A stretch of 47,597 nt of DNA from assembly GCA_945903305.1 (NCBI GenBank), contig CAMDOA010000016.1, positions 1 to 47,597 on the forward strand. The letters run 5' to 3'. Source of the DNA: Chitinophaga pinensis. GTDB lineage: Bacteria; Bacteroidota; Bacteroidia; Chitinophagales; UBA10324. A model generated the notes under the pieces. The model did not search any database. It had not been told where the DNA came from and saw only the letters and a program-made list of their open reading frames with translations. The translations under genes and the position numbers were made by a program. Below are positions 27,101-42,100 of this stretch, one piece after another (the stretch's first letter is position 1; each line of letters starts with the position of its first letter).

Positions 27101-30100
27101 AGTTGTTACAGTCGGTGAGGCAATAACGAAGGCACCGGAACTGCTATTCAATGATGATGATGGCGACCAAGTGTAAGTATCGGCTCCGGTTGCGGATAAT
27201 ATTGTGAACTCTCCAAAACATAATGAAGTATCAGGTGAAGAAACAACCATAGCAATTTGCGGCATCACTCCAACTGCAATGGTTGATGAAGAAGAACATC
27301 CGAATAAATCAGTTCCGGTAATTGTATAAGTTGTTGAAGCGATTGGTTGAACAAATACACTGTCGTTTGAGATAAAATTAATCCCAGTACTTGGTGACCA
27401 TGTATAAGCTGAACCACCATTCACAACAATCAAAGTTGAATCACCATAACAAAGTGTTGAGTTAAATGAAGATGCAGATATAGTTGGAAGCGGATTTACA
27501 TTCACCACAACAGATGCAGTATCCAAACATCCGAGAGAATCAAATCCGGTAACGATGTATGTCATGCTTACTGATGGTGATGCATACACACTACTGTCAG
27601 TTGTACTTGATAAACCAAAGCTTGGAGTCCATGAATAAGTAACTGCACCGGTTGCAATCAACAAGGCAGAATCACCCTGGCAAATCGGTGCAACTGCATT
27701 AACTACTAAATTGATAGGTGAAATTCCAATGAGTGAATAAGTTCCGAAAGTCTGGCAACCGATAGCATCTGTAATTGTTACAGAATAAATTCCACCTGAA
27801 ACTGAATTCAAATCTTCAGTGGTTGAAGAATTATTCCATACAAAAGTATAAGGAGCATTTCCTCCTGTAACCGATAAGTCAACAGAGCCGGTAGCAATTA
27901 AACAGGTTGGTTGAACAATTATTGAAATCGCAACCGGTCCTGCAATGTTTCCAACAACAATTGAATAAATGGCAACACAACCTTGTGCATCAGTTACAGT
28001 TGCTGTATAAAATCCTGCAACTAAACTGTCAAGGTCTTCGGTAGTTGAACCGTTGTTCCATACGAAATTGTAAGGAGCAATTCCACCAACAACAGTTAAG
28101 TCAACACTTCCATTAGAAATATTACAGTTCGACGGAACAGCTGTTAAAGAAATAGTTTGTGCAAATGCGCCATTGATAATTGCAGAGATGGTATCAGTAC
28201 AACCTGAATTATCAGTAACAGTCAACGCATAATTTCCGGTAAACAAATTATTTAAATCTTCAGTAGTTGATCCGTTACTCCAAACAAAAGTGTAAGGAGC
28301 ATTTCCACCCGACATGGTAATTGCAATGGATCCTGTAGTTGAACAATTTACATTGGTAACTAAATCAAGTTCAATATACGGAGTTGATAAATCATTAATG
28401 ATTGTGGTGTCATAGGACTGACATCCGATTGCATCAGTTACTGTTACATAATAATATCCTGAGAATAATGAATCAATGTTTTGTGTGGTTGCACCATTAC
28501 TCCAATTATAAGTGTAAGGCGGAACACTTCCGGTAGCAGAAGCATCAATAGCACCCATCATAGAGCTGCAAGAAGGTTGAGTAGTTAATAGTGAAATTGC
28601 AGGGCCGTTCAAATTATTAACAGCAACAGAATCTGTTCCAACACAACCTAACGAATCGGTTATAGTTACAGAATAAATTCCTGTTACTACAGAATCAATG
28701 TTTTCAGTAGTTGCTCCGTTGTTCCACAAATAAGTGTAAGGTGATGCACCCACACTTGCTATTAAATCAATTGCTCCGTTACCTTGATTACAATTTGATG
28801 GTGTGGTAATAAATGCTGCAACCGGTAATGGAGTAGTGAGAATTGAAACTAAAGTATATGCATTGCAACCGCTCGCGTCAGTAACGGTTACTAAATAATT
28901 TCCTAGAAGCAATGAAGAAATATCTTCTGTAGTTAAACCATTGCTCCAGATATAATTGTATGGTGCAGTTCCACCCACAACAGTTAAATCCAATGAGCCA
29001 TTGTTATTTCCACAAGAAGAATTGATAGTTGTGTAAGTTGCAGAAGGGCCATTGTTATTATCAACTGCAATGGTATCAGAAGCAACACAACCATTTACAT
29101 CAGAAACAATGACAGAATAAAATCCTGCCATCACATTATTCAAATCCTGTGTGGTCGCACCGTTGTTCCAAACAACTGAGTAAGGAGCAGTGCCACCCGA
29201 AATTGTTAAATCAACTGAACCATCCGCTTGCGCACAATTTGCATTTACAGCTGTAAGCGATGCCACAGGAAGCGGTGTAGTGTTGATAGTGAATGAATTT
29301 ATTGCTACACATCCCGATGCATCGGTTACTGTAATTGAATAATTTCCTGCAACAATATTTATTAAGTCATCATTCGAAGATGAAGTATTCCAAATGAATG
29401 TGAATGGTAAAACCCCACCTGAAATTGTTATATCTATTGCACCATTCGCATTTTCACAAGTTGATTGAATTAGTGAAGCAGTGATAGCTGGTCCGCTAAT
29501 ATTTCCAACAACACTTGAATTTGTAATTACACAACCTGCAACATCAGTAATTGATACACTGTAATTTCCGGCAACAATGCTATCAATGTCCTGAGTAGTT
29601 TCTCCGTTGTTCCACAAATAAGTATATGGAGCAAAACCATTTGTCACTGTTAAATTAATTGCTCCGTTTGCATTGTTGCAATTTGTTGAAGTTGAAATTG
29701 CAGAAGCAAAAGGTGATGGAGCAGAAAGAATTGTTGCATTTGCATTTGCAGTACATCCGTTTGTATCAGTTACTGTTACAAAATAATTTCCTGCTGAAAG
29801 TCCAATGAGGTCTTCAGTGGTAGCCCCATTATTCCAAACAAAACTAAATGGTGAAACTCCTCCTGAAATTGAAATATCAATGGAACCATTGTCATTTGTA
29901 CAAGTTGCATCCAGTGGAGCAACTGATAATTCCGGTCCCTGATTATCACCTACTATTATTGAATCAGTAGTTGAACAACCATAAACATCAGTGATGGTTA
30001 CAAAATAGCTATTAGCTGTTAGCGATGAGATGTTTTGTGTTGTAGCACCATTGCTCCATGAATAAATGAAGGGAGCAGTTCCGTTTGTTATTGTCAAATC

Positions 30101-33100
30101 AACTGAACCATCATTCTGATTACAGTTTGCATTGGTCATTGCTGCTACAGAAACAGGAAGTGTTGTTGTATTAATTATAATTAAATCAAAAGCCAAACAA
30201 CCTGCTGCATCAGAAACAGTAACAGAGTAGCTGTTAGCAGTAAGCGATGAGATATTTTGTGTTGTTGCTCCATTGCTCCAGTTATATGTGTATGGTAAAG
30301 TTCCACCTGTAACAGTTATACTGATTGAACCATTCGCGATTTCGCAAGTTGATTGAATCATTGTTGAAGTAATCACGGGTCCGTTTGTATTTCCAACAAA
30401 AATTGAATCCTGAATTGCACATCCCATTACATCGGTAATTGTAACGATATAATTTCCTGCTGCTAAGTTTGAAATGTCTTCAGTTGTTTGTCCGGTGCTC
30501 CATGAAAAAATGTAAGGAGCTGTACCACTTGAAACCGATAAATTTATTTGTCCGTTGCTCTGATTACAATTTGCTGTAGAAGCAATTAAAGTTGCAATTG
30601 GTGATGTTGGTGAAGAAATTATGGTTGCAGAAGTGGAAGCCGTACATCCATTTATATCTGTTGCAGTAACTGTATAATTTCCAGCAGTAAGTGAAGTTAA
30701 GTCCTCACTTGTTGAACCGTTGTTCCATAAATAGATGAATGGAGAAGTTCCGCCTGAAGTGGCTACATCAATTGCACCATCACTATTCAAACAAGTTTCA
30801 TTGGTTATTGTTGCAGATAAAGTTGGCGCTAGATTATTCCCAACGGTAATAGAACCTGTTGCAGTACATCCAACAACATCTGTAACAGTTACAGAATAAT
30901 TTCCTGAAGTGAGTGCAGATAAATCTTCGTTCGTATTTCCGTTATTCCAAAGAATTGAATATGGTGAAACTCCACTTGATATAGTTAAATCAATTGTTCC
31001 GTTTGCTATTCCGCAGTTTGAATTATTCATGCTTAAAGCAAGAGTCGGAGCAACAGTTGTAGTTATTGTAAATGAATCAATCAATGAACAACCTGATGCA
31101 TCAGTTACAGTAACTGAGTAGCTGTTAGCTGTGAGCGATGAGATGTTAGCTGTTGTTGAACCATTGCTCCAGTTATAAGTGTATGGTAAAATTCCTCCTG
31201 TAACATTTAAACTAACCGAGCCATTTGCATTTCCGCAAGTTGATTGAATTGATGTTGAAGTGAGAGATGGACCATTTAAGTTTCCAACTGAAATTGAATC
31301 TGAAATTATACAACCTGAAGCATCAGTAATAGTTACTAAATAATTAGTAGAAGTTAGTGATGCGATGTTTTGTGTTGTTGCTCCGTTACTCCATAAATAA
31401 GTGTAAGGTGCTGAACCGTTTGATACCGTTAAATTAACAGCACCATTATTCTGATTACAATTTGCATCAGTAGCAATCAATGAACTAACAGGAGTTGAAG
31501 CTGCATTAATTAATGAAGTTGAAAGAACCTGGCATCCTGTTGAATCAGTAACTGTTACTGAATAAGAACCTGATGAAAGATTTAAAACATCTGCAGTTGT
31601 TGAACCATTGCTCCACGCGTAAGTGTAAGGAGTTGCACCACCTGAAATTGTAATGTCAACTGAACCATTGTTGTTCAAACAACTTGCATCAACAGAAGTT
31701 GTTGTTATTGATGGGCCGTTATTATTTCCAACTGAAATTGAATTAGTAACTGAACAACCCATAATATCATTAACTACTACTGTATAATTTCCAGCTCCTG
31801 CCCCATTCAAATCTTCTGTTGTTGCTGAATTGCTCCATGCAATTGTGTAGGGAGAAACTCCACCTGAAATAGTTAAATCAATAGTGCCGTCAGCTTGATT
31901 ACAATTTGCATTGGTCATTGAGAGTGCAAGAACCGGTGCTGATGTTGAAGAAATACTTATTGAATCTATTACTGAACAACCAAGAACATCGGTCACAGTC
32001 ACAACATAAGTTCCAATTGCTAATGAAGAAATATCTTCTGTTGTTGAACCACTGCTCCATGAATAAGAGAAAGGTGATGTTCCACCAGCTACTGTTAAAT
32101 TAATTGAACCATCAGCCTGATTACAATTTGCATTTGTTGCAATCATTGCAATGGTTGGTAAAATACTGTTTGTAATTGTTGCTGTTGTTGTTGCAACGCA
32201 TCCCAACGAATCTGTTACAGTAACATCATAATTCCCAGCTGAAAGATTTGTTAAGTCTTGAGTGGTTGCTCCATTACTCCATGTATATGTGAATGGTGAA
32301 GTTCCACCGGTTACTGTTAATGTGATAGTACCGTTTGAGTTGTTGCAACTTTCGTTTGTTGCTGTAAGTGATAATGTTTGTGGTATGCTGTTGTTGATTG
32401 TTGCATTTGTTGAAGTTGTACAACCCAATAAATCGGTTACGATTACTGTGTATGTTCCAGCTGAAAGATTTGTGATGTCTTCTGTTGTTGCTGCATTGCT
32501 CCATGAATAAGTGTAAGGTGAAATCCCTCCGGATACTGTAATATCTATTGCTCCATTACTGTTCAAACATGTTGCATCATTTACAAGTGAATCAATTAAA
32601 ATTTCTGAATTTGAACTGTCAACAACAAAGCTTTCAATATCCTGACATCCGTTATTATCAATAACTGTTACTGAATAACCACCAAGCGATAAGGATGAAA
32701 TATTATTTACGGTATCTCCGGTTGACCATAAATAATTATAAGGTGAAGTTCCGCCTGTTGCCGAAACTGTTACTGAACCATAAGTACCATAACAACCTGG
32801 TTGAGTAAGTATTCCGGTTAATGCCGGCCCTACCGTAGTATTAATTATTGCTACAACTGAATCAGCGCAACCAGCTGAATCGGTTACATAAACTGTGTAA
32901 GTTGCCGGGTACAATGAATCCAAATCCTGATTTGTGCTTCCGGTACTCCAGAAATAAGTATATGGAGAAGCGCCACCTGAAACTGATAAATCAATAGCTC
33001 CATTTCCTAAACTGCAATTCGAGTTTGTTATAATTACAGATGAAACCGGAGGCACCGGACTTGTCAATACAGAGTTGACAGTTGAAGTGCAACCATAAGC

Positions 33101-36100
33101 ATCTATAACTGTTAAAGAATAGTTTCCACCTGATAATCCGGTTTGATCTTCTGTTGTTGCGCCATTGCTCCAGATATAAGTATAAGGAATTGTTCCACCT
33201 GCAACATCAATAACAATTACACCTCCTGAAATACAACTTGGCTCTATAACATTTGATATTGCAGCAATTAATATTGTTGATGGATTTATTATCCATGAAC
33301 CAATCGACTGACAGCCATTCGCATCAGTAACAGTTACATCATACAATCCATCCAATAAATTATTCAAATCTGAAATGGTTTCTCCAGTATTCCAACTATA
33401 AGAATATGGAGATGTGCCGCCTGAGACAGTTACATCTATGGAACCATTTATTAATCCGCAACTTGTGTTTGTTGCTACAGCATTTAATGTTAATCCTGTA
33501 GTACCTGATACAATTGAATTTGCGTTTACTGTGCAACCTGATTGATCAGTTACAATCACATTGTAATTTCCTGATAAAACATTTAATAAATCTTCCGTGG
33601 TTTCGCCATTGCTCCATGAATAAGTGTAAGGTGAAGAACCATTTGATACTGTTAAATCTACTGTTCCGCTCGGAAGCGCACAAAGTGCCAATGTTGTGGT
33701 AGTTACTGCTACCGGAGAAATGGGTGCAGTTAAATTATAAGATGCAGCAACAGTGCAACCATTTGCATCAATTACTGTTACCGAATAGTTGCCTGCATTA
33801 ATATTCGATAAATCCTGTGATGTAGATCCATTACTCCACTGATAACTTAACGGATTGGTTCCACCTGAAATATTTAAATCAATATTACCTGAGTTTAAAG
33901 GATTACAAATCGGATCTAAAGTATTTCCGTTTGCAACAGGGCCGGGATATATTGTAACGGTTACAGTTGCTGTATCAGTACAAAATCCTTTATACACCAC
34001 TTCAGTTACTGTGTAGGTTCCGGGAGCAGTATAAGTGTAAGTATATGGAGTCCAGTTTCCCATTGCGCCATTTCCGAGGTACCAATGAATACTATCTAAT
34101 TGAGATGTCCCCCCCTGATGACTGAAAGTAACACTACCTTGATTTTCACAAACATTTCCGGTATAATTAATTCCTGCATTTGGCGATCCACCCTGCATTC
34201 CAACCACAATTGAATTGGTTACAGTACAACCTGATGCATCAACGGCTGTAATAGTATATAAGCCAGGAACTAACCAATTAGAATGATCATCATGATACGC
34301 TGTATCATGCGACCAGTAGTATTGGTAAGGTGCAGTACCGGATCCATTCAATACAACATTGATAGTTCCTGTTGGTGTTTGACAAACAGATGTTCCGGCG
34401 TTTAATGTCATTGTAAAATTAGAAGTAGAATTTATGGTAAATGCAGTATCAATCTGGCACCCGGAAAAATCAGTTACGGTTAAATCGTAAATTCCTGCAA
34501 CAACTCCTGATAAGTCTTGCGTAGTTGCACCATTTGACCATGCATAAGTGTAAGGTGAAGTGCCACTTGTTACAGTTAAATTAATTGCTCCATTTGCATT
34601 CGCGCATATTGCGTTAGTTGTTGAATAATTTAAATTCATTACCGGAATAGTATTAATAGTTGCAGTTGCGGTTGATGTACATAAATTTATGTCTGTTACT
34701 GTTACTGAATAATTTCCAACTGCAAGACCTGAAATATCTTCATCAGTTGATCCACTTGACCATAGAATTGTGAAAGGTGAAGTTCCTCCTGAAATTGTTA
34801 AATCAATAGTTCCGTTGGATAAATCACATGTTGAATTTGTAGTTGCAAGTGATAATGCAGACCCTGAATTATTATTTACTGTTTCACTTAAAGTTACAGC
34901 ACAACCCAATGAATCAGTTACTGTTACTGAGTAGTTGTTAGCTGTTAGCGATGAGATGTTAGCTGTTGTTGCTCCGTTGTTCCAGTTATATGTGAATGGT
35001 GATGTGCCACCAATTACTGTTAATGTGATTGTTCCGTTTGCGTTGTTGCAACTTTCGTTAGATGCTATTGAAGATACTATTTGTGGAGTGCTGCTATTGA
35101 TTGTAGCATTCGTAGTTGAAGTACAACCTAAAGAATCAGTTACAATTACTGTGTAAGTTCCTGCTGCAAGATTATTGATGTCTTCTGTTGTTGCTGCATT
35201 GCTCCAAGAATAAGTGTATGGAGAAATTCCTCCACTCACACTCACATAAATGACTCCGGTGTTATTACAACCTGCATCGAATGTTGAATCAACAATTGCA
35301 ACCGGTGCAGGAGAATCAGTAATTGTTATTGAATCAATCACAGAACAATTTGCAGCATCGGTTAATGTGATGAAATAAATTCCGGCTACTAATGAATCCA
35401 AATCTTGTGTTGTTGCTCCGTTGCTCCACAAATAATTTAATGGATACGAACCACCAAAAACTGAAACTTCAATGGTGCCATTGCTTGCACCGCAATTTGT
35501 ATTTGTGCTGATATAAGAGATTGAAGGTGGTGTTGTTGGAAGTACATCAGCTGTTGCCTCAGCAGTACATCCGTTTGCATCAGATACTGTAACAAAGTAA
35601 GTTCCTGCAGAAACTGCAGAAATATCTTCGGTTGTTGATCCGTTACTCCATAAAATTGTGAGCGGCAATGTTCCACCTGAAATATCAATGTTTACAGCAC
35701 CATCATTTCCAGTACAACTTTCGTTGGTTGAATTGATGGTTAATTCCGGTCCATTGTTCTGAATAATAATTACTGAATCAGATGCTATACATCCGAAAGA
35801 ATCTGTTAATGACACAACATAATTTCCTGCACCTAAACTATCAAGGTCTTCAGTTGTTGAACCATTGCTCCAATTAATTATGATTGGTAAAGTTCCACCT
35901 GTAATGGTTAAATCAATTGCACCATCATTAATTCCACAATTAGCGTTTGTTGATGTAAGAGCAAGAGTTGGCTGTGTTGAACCCGTAACTGTGAATGAAT
36001 CAATCAATACACATCCGGCACCATCAGTAACAGTTATAAAATAATTTCCGGCAACCAGATTATTTAAATCTTCAGTTGTACTTCCATTATTCCAATAGAA

Positions 36101-39100
36101 ATTATAGGGAGCAGTTCCACTTGTTACAGTAACATCAATTGTTCCATTTGCATTGGAACATGTTGCATTCGATACAACAGAAGCCATAATTGGTGCAGGT
36201 GCTGCAGTAATATTTTGCATTGCAATTTCTTGGCAGGTATTTGAATCAATTACTACCACATAATATAAACCTGCTCCTAAATTGTTCAGGTCTTCAGTAA
36301 AATAAATTCCGGTATTCCAATCATAAGTGTAAGGAGCAGTTCCGCTTGTTACAGTTAAATCAATCATTGCATTGTTCAATCCGCATGTTGCATCAGAATA
36401 AGAAAGACTGAGTGTTGGTCCTGCAATGTTTACTAAAGTTGTTGTGTCATTTGCCACACACCCATTAGAGTCAGAAACTTGTAAAGAATATGTACCGGCT
36501 AAAAGATTAGTAGCAAAAGAATCTATTGAAGCATTGCTCCATGAATAACTGAAAGGTGTTGAACCACCAACAACCGTTGCTAATGCATTTCCATTGTTGA
36601 ATCCGCAAGTTGATGGAGTTGAAGTTGCATTTACAATTGGCCCGGGAACATCAATTAAAATAATAGTTGAATCAACCTGGCAACCCGCCGCATCAGCAAG
36701 TTCTAAAGTAAAACTGCCTGCGGCAAGGTTTAACAGGTCCTGGGTAGCAAATTGTCCTGAGTTCCAGTTGTAGAAGAACGGTGCTGTTCCGCCTAAAACT
36801 GTTACATCAATTGATCCGTTTGGATTTCCGCATGTAGTATTGATTGCGGTGTATGTTATGTATGGCCCGAAAATATCGAGTACATTGGTAGAACTGATAG
36901 ATGTACATCCGTTCGCATCAGTAATGGTTACTGAATATGTACCGAACTGTAAAGAATCTATGTCTTCGGTTGTTTCGCCATTGCTCCAGATGAATGAGTA
37001 TGGTGCAGTACCAGCTGATACGGTTAGATCTGCAGCGCCATTGAATTCTCCACATGTACAATTGGTTTGAATGATTGAAGAAGAAGGACCATCAATGTTA
37101 GTTAATGCAATTGTTCCGGTTATAACGCAGGCATTAGAATCGGTAACTGTTACTGAATAAGAACTTCCGCCAACTAAATTGTATGCCGTATCATTCGCCT
37201 GTGCCGGAGCAGTATTCCATAAATAAGAATATGGGGCTGTTCCACCTGTTACTTCCACCCAAACACTTCCGTTATTATTTCCACAAACAGAATTTTGTGA
37301 ACCTAAAGTAATGGCAGTTGGTCCCGGAATATTTATAATACTTGCTGATGAAATATCAGAACAATTGTTTGCATCGGTAACTGTAACAGAATAATTTCCT
37401 GCAACTATATAATTCAAATTTTGCGTTGTTGCTCCGTTGCTCCAGTTAAAAGTGTAAGGTGATGTTCCATTATTTACTGAAAGATAAACCTGACCATTTG
37501 TGCTTCCGCAGGTTTCATCAATTGAAGAAATAACCAATGAAGGGCCATTGATATTTACCACTTCAGCCGAATCATACAACACGCAAAAATTCTGGTCGGT
37601 GATGGTTGCATAGTACCAACCGATTACTAATCCGCTAACATCTTGTGTAGTTGCTCCATTGCTCCATGTATAATTGTATGGGGCAATTCCTGCAGTAACA
37701 TCTAAATCAATACTTCCATTATTATTTCCACAAGTAGCACTTGATGTTGCCATTGCTGAAAATGGTCCGGGCACATCACTTACAATTGCTGATGCAGTTG
37801 TTGTACACAAGTTCGCATCGGTAATTGTTACATCATAAATTCCGGTTGTGAGTCCGTTTAAGTTCTGAGTAGTTGCACTATTGCTCCACATAAAAGTGAA
37901 AGGTGCGGTTCCATCTACAACAGTTAATGTCACAGTTCCGTTGTTTGCTGAACAGGTTACATCAGATGCAACTGCTGAAGCTGTTGGCCCTGCAACATCA
38001 ATTATTATTTCAGTAATGGTTGCTTCGCATAAATTTGAATCTGTAACAACCACAGTATAAGTTCCGATTGTTAAGTTACTAATATCCTCAGTAAAATAAG
38101 TACCGGAGTTCCAATCAAAAGTGTAAGGTGAGGTTCCACCGATTACCGTTAAATCAATAATTCCATTTGCGCTTCCGCAAGTAGTATTTGAGTTAATTGC
38201 TGAAAGTATTGGACCTGCAGTATTATTTAAAGTGATTATAGAATTGATTGTGCAATTGTTCAGGTCGGTAACAATTACAGTATAAATTCCGGAAGGAATA
38301 TTTGTTAAATCTTCAGAAGTAAATGCTCCGCTGTTCCAGTCAAAAGCGTAAGGAGCTGTTCCACCAGAAACAGTAATGTCAATAGAGCCATTGTTGTTTC
38401 CGCAAGTAGAATTAACTGTTGTGGAAGAAATGGCAGGACCGTCAACATTATTTATTGTTTGAGTTTCAACTGCGGTACAAGCATTAGCATCAGTTACGGT
38501 TACAGAATATACTCCGGCTACAACCGAATTTAAATCTTCAGTTGTTGCTCCATTTGTCCATGAATAAAAGTATGGTGCGGTACCTCCAATGGTGTTTAAA
38601 TCAATTGCACCATTCGAATTTCCACAGGTAGATGAATCAGCAGTTGATGAAAGTGTTTGACCGGGAATATTAATAAGCGTTGCATTTTCGAAAGCTAAAC
38701 AACCGTTTCCATCAGTAACTGTAACCAGATAAGTTCCGATTACTAAATTGGATAAGTCTTGTGTGGTTTCACCATTACTCCATAAATAACTGAATGAAGG
38801 AGTTCCTCCGGATAATGATAAATCAATGCTTCCGTTATCTAAAGTACAAGTGTTATGAGTTGGTGTAATTGTTAACGCAGGAGCAGTAAGATCATTAACA
38901 TTTATTATTGAAAGCACTGTGCAACCGTTTGAACCGGTTACTGTTACTTCATATGTACCTGCAAGAATTGAATCAACATCTTCTGTCGTTTCACCGTTCG
39001 ACCATAAGAAAGTATAGGGTGTTGCTCCACCGGTAACTGTTAAATCAATGCTTCCATTATTATTTCCACAAGTAGAATTGGAAGAAGTATTTGTCAGAAT

Positions 39101-42100
39101 TGGAATTTGAGTATCAGTTATTATAACATTTAAAACATCAGTACAACTATTGGCATCAGTAACAGTTAAATTATAATTTCCGGAAGGAATATTTGCTAGA
39201 TCTTCAGTAGTATAAACAAAGCCATTCCAATTATAAATGAATGGTGCAGTTCCGTTTGTAATTGTAACATCAATGCTTGCGTTATCTAATTGACAGGTTG
39301 CATCAATCTGAGTAAATGAAATTGTTGGCCCAAGAATATTTATGAATGTAGTTGAATCAATAGCAGTACAAGAGTTTGCATCAGTAACTGTTACGGTGTA
39401 AGTACCTGCTGACATGTTTGTTAAATCCTGTGTAGTTGCTCCAGAACTCCAATTATATGTTAATGGGTTTGTACCACCACTTGGAATTAAATTCACGAAT
39501 GAATTACTGTTTCCACAAGTGGTGTTGTTTGCTGCAATAGTAGCTGTTGGCCCAGCGATATTATTTATATTGGTGTCATCATCATCACTACATCCAAACT
39601 GATCAGTTACCGTTACTTCATAATTTCCAGCAGGAAGATTTGAAATTGAAGAAGTTGTTGCTCCTGTATTCCATAAATAAGTATTTCCTCCATTTCCACC
39701 TGAAACAGTTACCCATGCATTTCCATTGCTGTAACCGCAAGTTGAATTATTATCACTTGCATCAGCATCGGGTTCTTCCAAATCAATAATATAAATTGAT
39801 TGAGAAACAGTACAACCATTTGCATCAGTGATAATTACTGTGTTTGTATTTCCACCATGTAAATTAATTACAGCATCAGTTGTTTGAATTGGATTTGTAT
39901 TCCATGAATATGTATATGAAGGAGTACCATTGCTAGCTACAACCCACGCCTGCGCTTGATTATCTGCGCATGTATCAGCATTAGCTGTAAGTGATGCAAC
40001 AACAGGAAGTGGATTTACTGTAACAACTGTTGAATCAAGATCAAAACAACCATAAATATTACTGATAGTAACTGTGTATGATGTGGTAATAGTAGGTGAA
40101 GCTATAGGCGAAGAAACATTCGGATTGCTTAAACCTGTAGTTGGCGACCATGAATAAGTTGCTCCGCCGCTTGCAGTTAACAAAGCGCTGCTACCACTGC
40201 AAATTATCTGATCAGGACATGCATTTGCTATAACCGTATCATGAACATAAACCGGTAAGGTAATAACATCGCTACAACCATTTTCAGCTACTACAGTTAA
40301 TGTTACATTGTATGTTCCGGGGAACTGATAGAAGTGTAAAGTGTTTTGAAGTGTATCAGTATTTAGAACTCCACTTGTTGGATCATCAAAATTCCAGTAC
40401 CAGTTTTCAATCGGACTTGCTGAAACAGTTTGATCATAAAAATGAATAGTATCAGGAGCACAAACCGAAGAATCAATACGCGCGAAATAAACTACCGGTG
40501 CAGATTGAACAATTACAGTATCAACATGCGAATTGGTACAGCCATCTACCGTAGTAATATTTAAAGTAACTGAATAAGTACCGGGGGATGCAAAAAAATG
40601 TGAAGGATTTTCTAAAGATGAAGTATTCTGTGCACCACTTGCTGTATCATCAAAATTCCAATCCCATGTTGCAACCGGTGATGTACCATAACTTGCATCA
40701 GTGAATTGAGTAGTTCCGTTATCGCACAAGAAAGGATTATCTAAATTAAAATCGCAGTTAGCGCCGTTCACTACAACAACTCCAACCGGAATTGCATACA
40801 CACAACCAACGCCATCATTCAAAATTAATTCAGAATAAAATGTTCCTGTTGAAGTATAAGTATGACAAATTGAATCGCCACCAACTTCAACTGCACCATC
40901 ACCAAAATTCCAGGTGAATGAAATAGTTGTTGGAGAAGTTGCTTCGAAACAAGTGAAATGTGATACACAACCACTCGTAGGCAATCCATTTATAAATCCT
41001 TCTGGTCCCCCAATTGTAATGTAATCGTTAAAAACAATTGTGTCTTTACATCCATTTTGATTTGTGACATACAATGTCACATCAAATGTTCCGGCAATAT
41101 TATAAATGTGTGAAGGATTGGGAGCTGATGAAACCTGACCATCACCAAACTGCCAGTAATAAGTTGAACTGGAATCAACATCAGCACTCAAATTTGTAAA
41201 TTGAACTAACAACGGAGGGCATGTTGAACCCAAAGTATCAGCAACCAAATTAGCGGTTGGTTTGGTCACATTTACATAATCATTAATTGAAATTGTATCA
41301 ATGCAACCATACATATCTGTTGCAATTAAAGTGATATCATAAAATCCATTTACAGTATATGTATAACAAGGATTACTTGAAGTAGAAGTATTTCCGTTTC
41401 CAAAATCCCAATCATAAGTTAAACCAGTACCGGCTGAAGTATTTATAAAACATGCTGTTGTACCCTGACAAACTGTAGTATCTGTTAAAATAAATGAAGC
41501 TTCAGGATGAATAACTTGAATGTAATTGGTAATGGTTTTTGTTTTTGTACAACCCTGATCATCAGTAACTGAAAGTGTAACAGTATAATAACCTGATAGA
41601 TTATAGGTATGTGATGGATTTTGTAGTGTTGAAGTATTATTAATTCCACTTGTTGGATCACCAAAATTCCAACTCCATGAAACAGGAGTTGAAGTTGGTG
41701 AAGTTGTTAAGTCAGTAAAATCAACCGTCAAGGGAGAACAGCCTTCCAATGGTAATCCTGAAAAATCAACCACAGGTGCATATACTGTTATATATGAAGG
41801 ACGAAGCAATGTGTCTTTACAACCAAACATATCAGTTGCAATTAACCGAACGCTATAAATTCCGGGAGCTGTTAAAGTGAAACATGGATTTGTACTTGTG
41901 CTTGTTGCCACTGTTGTTCCTGAAGAATTTGTAACTAACCATGCATAACTTACTGCATCAACTGAAGTATTAGTCATACAAGAAGTCAATGGCGCACATC
42001 CTGATAATGGAGTTCCAGTGAAATTTGCTTCCACATCACGAATCGGAATGCTGACATTTAATTGATCGGTACAACCGGTGCTATCATTCGTTACAAAAAG

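Noticed and set aside
27724-40003. A long regular repeat region that could be taken for a CRISPR array or satellite DNA
   Set aside because: The units are about 228 bases apart, differ throughout at DNA level, stay in one open frame and encode a recognised protein repeat; there are no short identical repeats with unique spacers and no cas genes.
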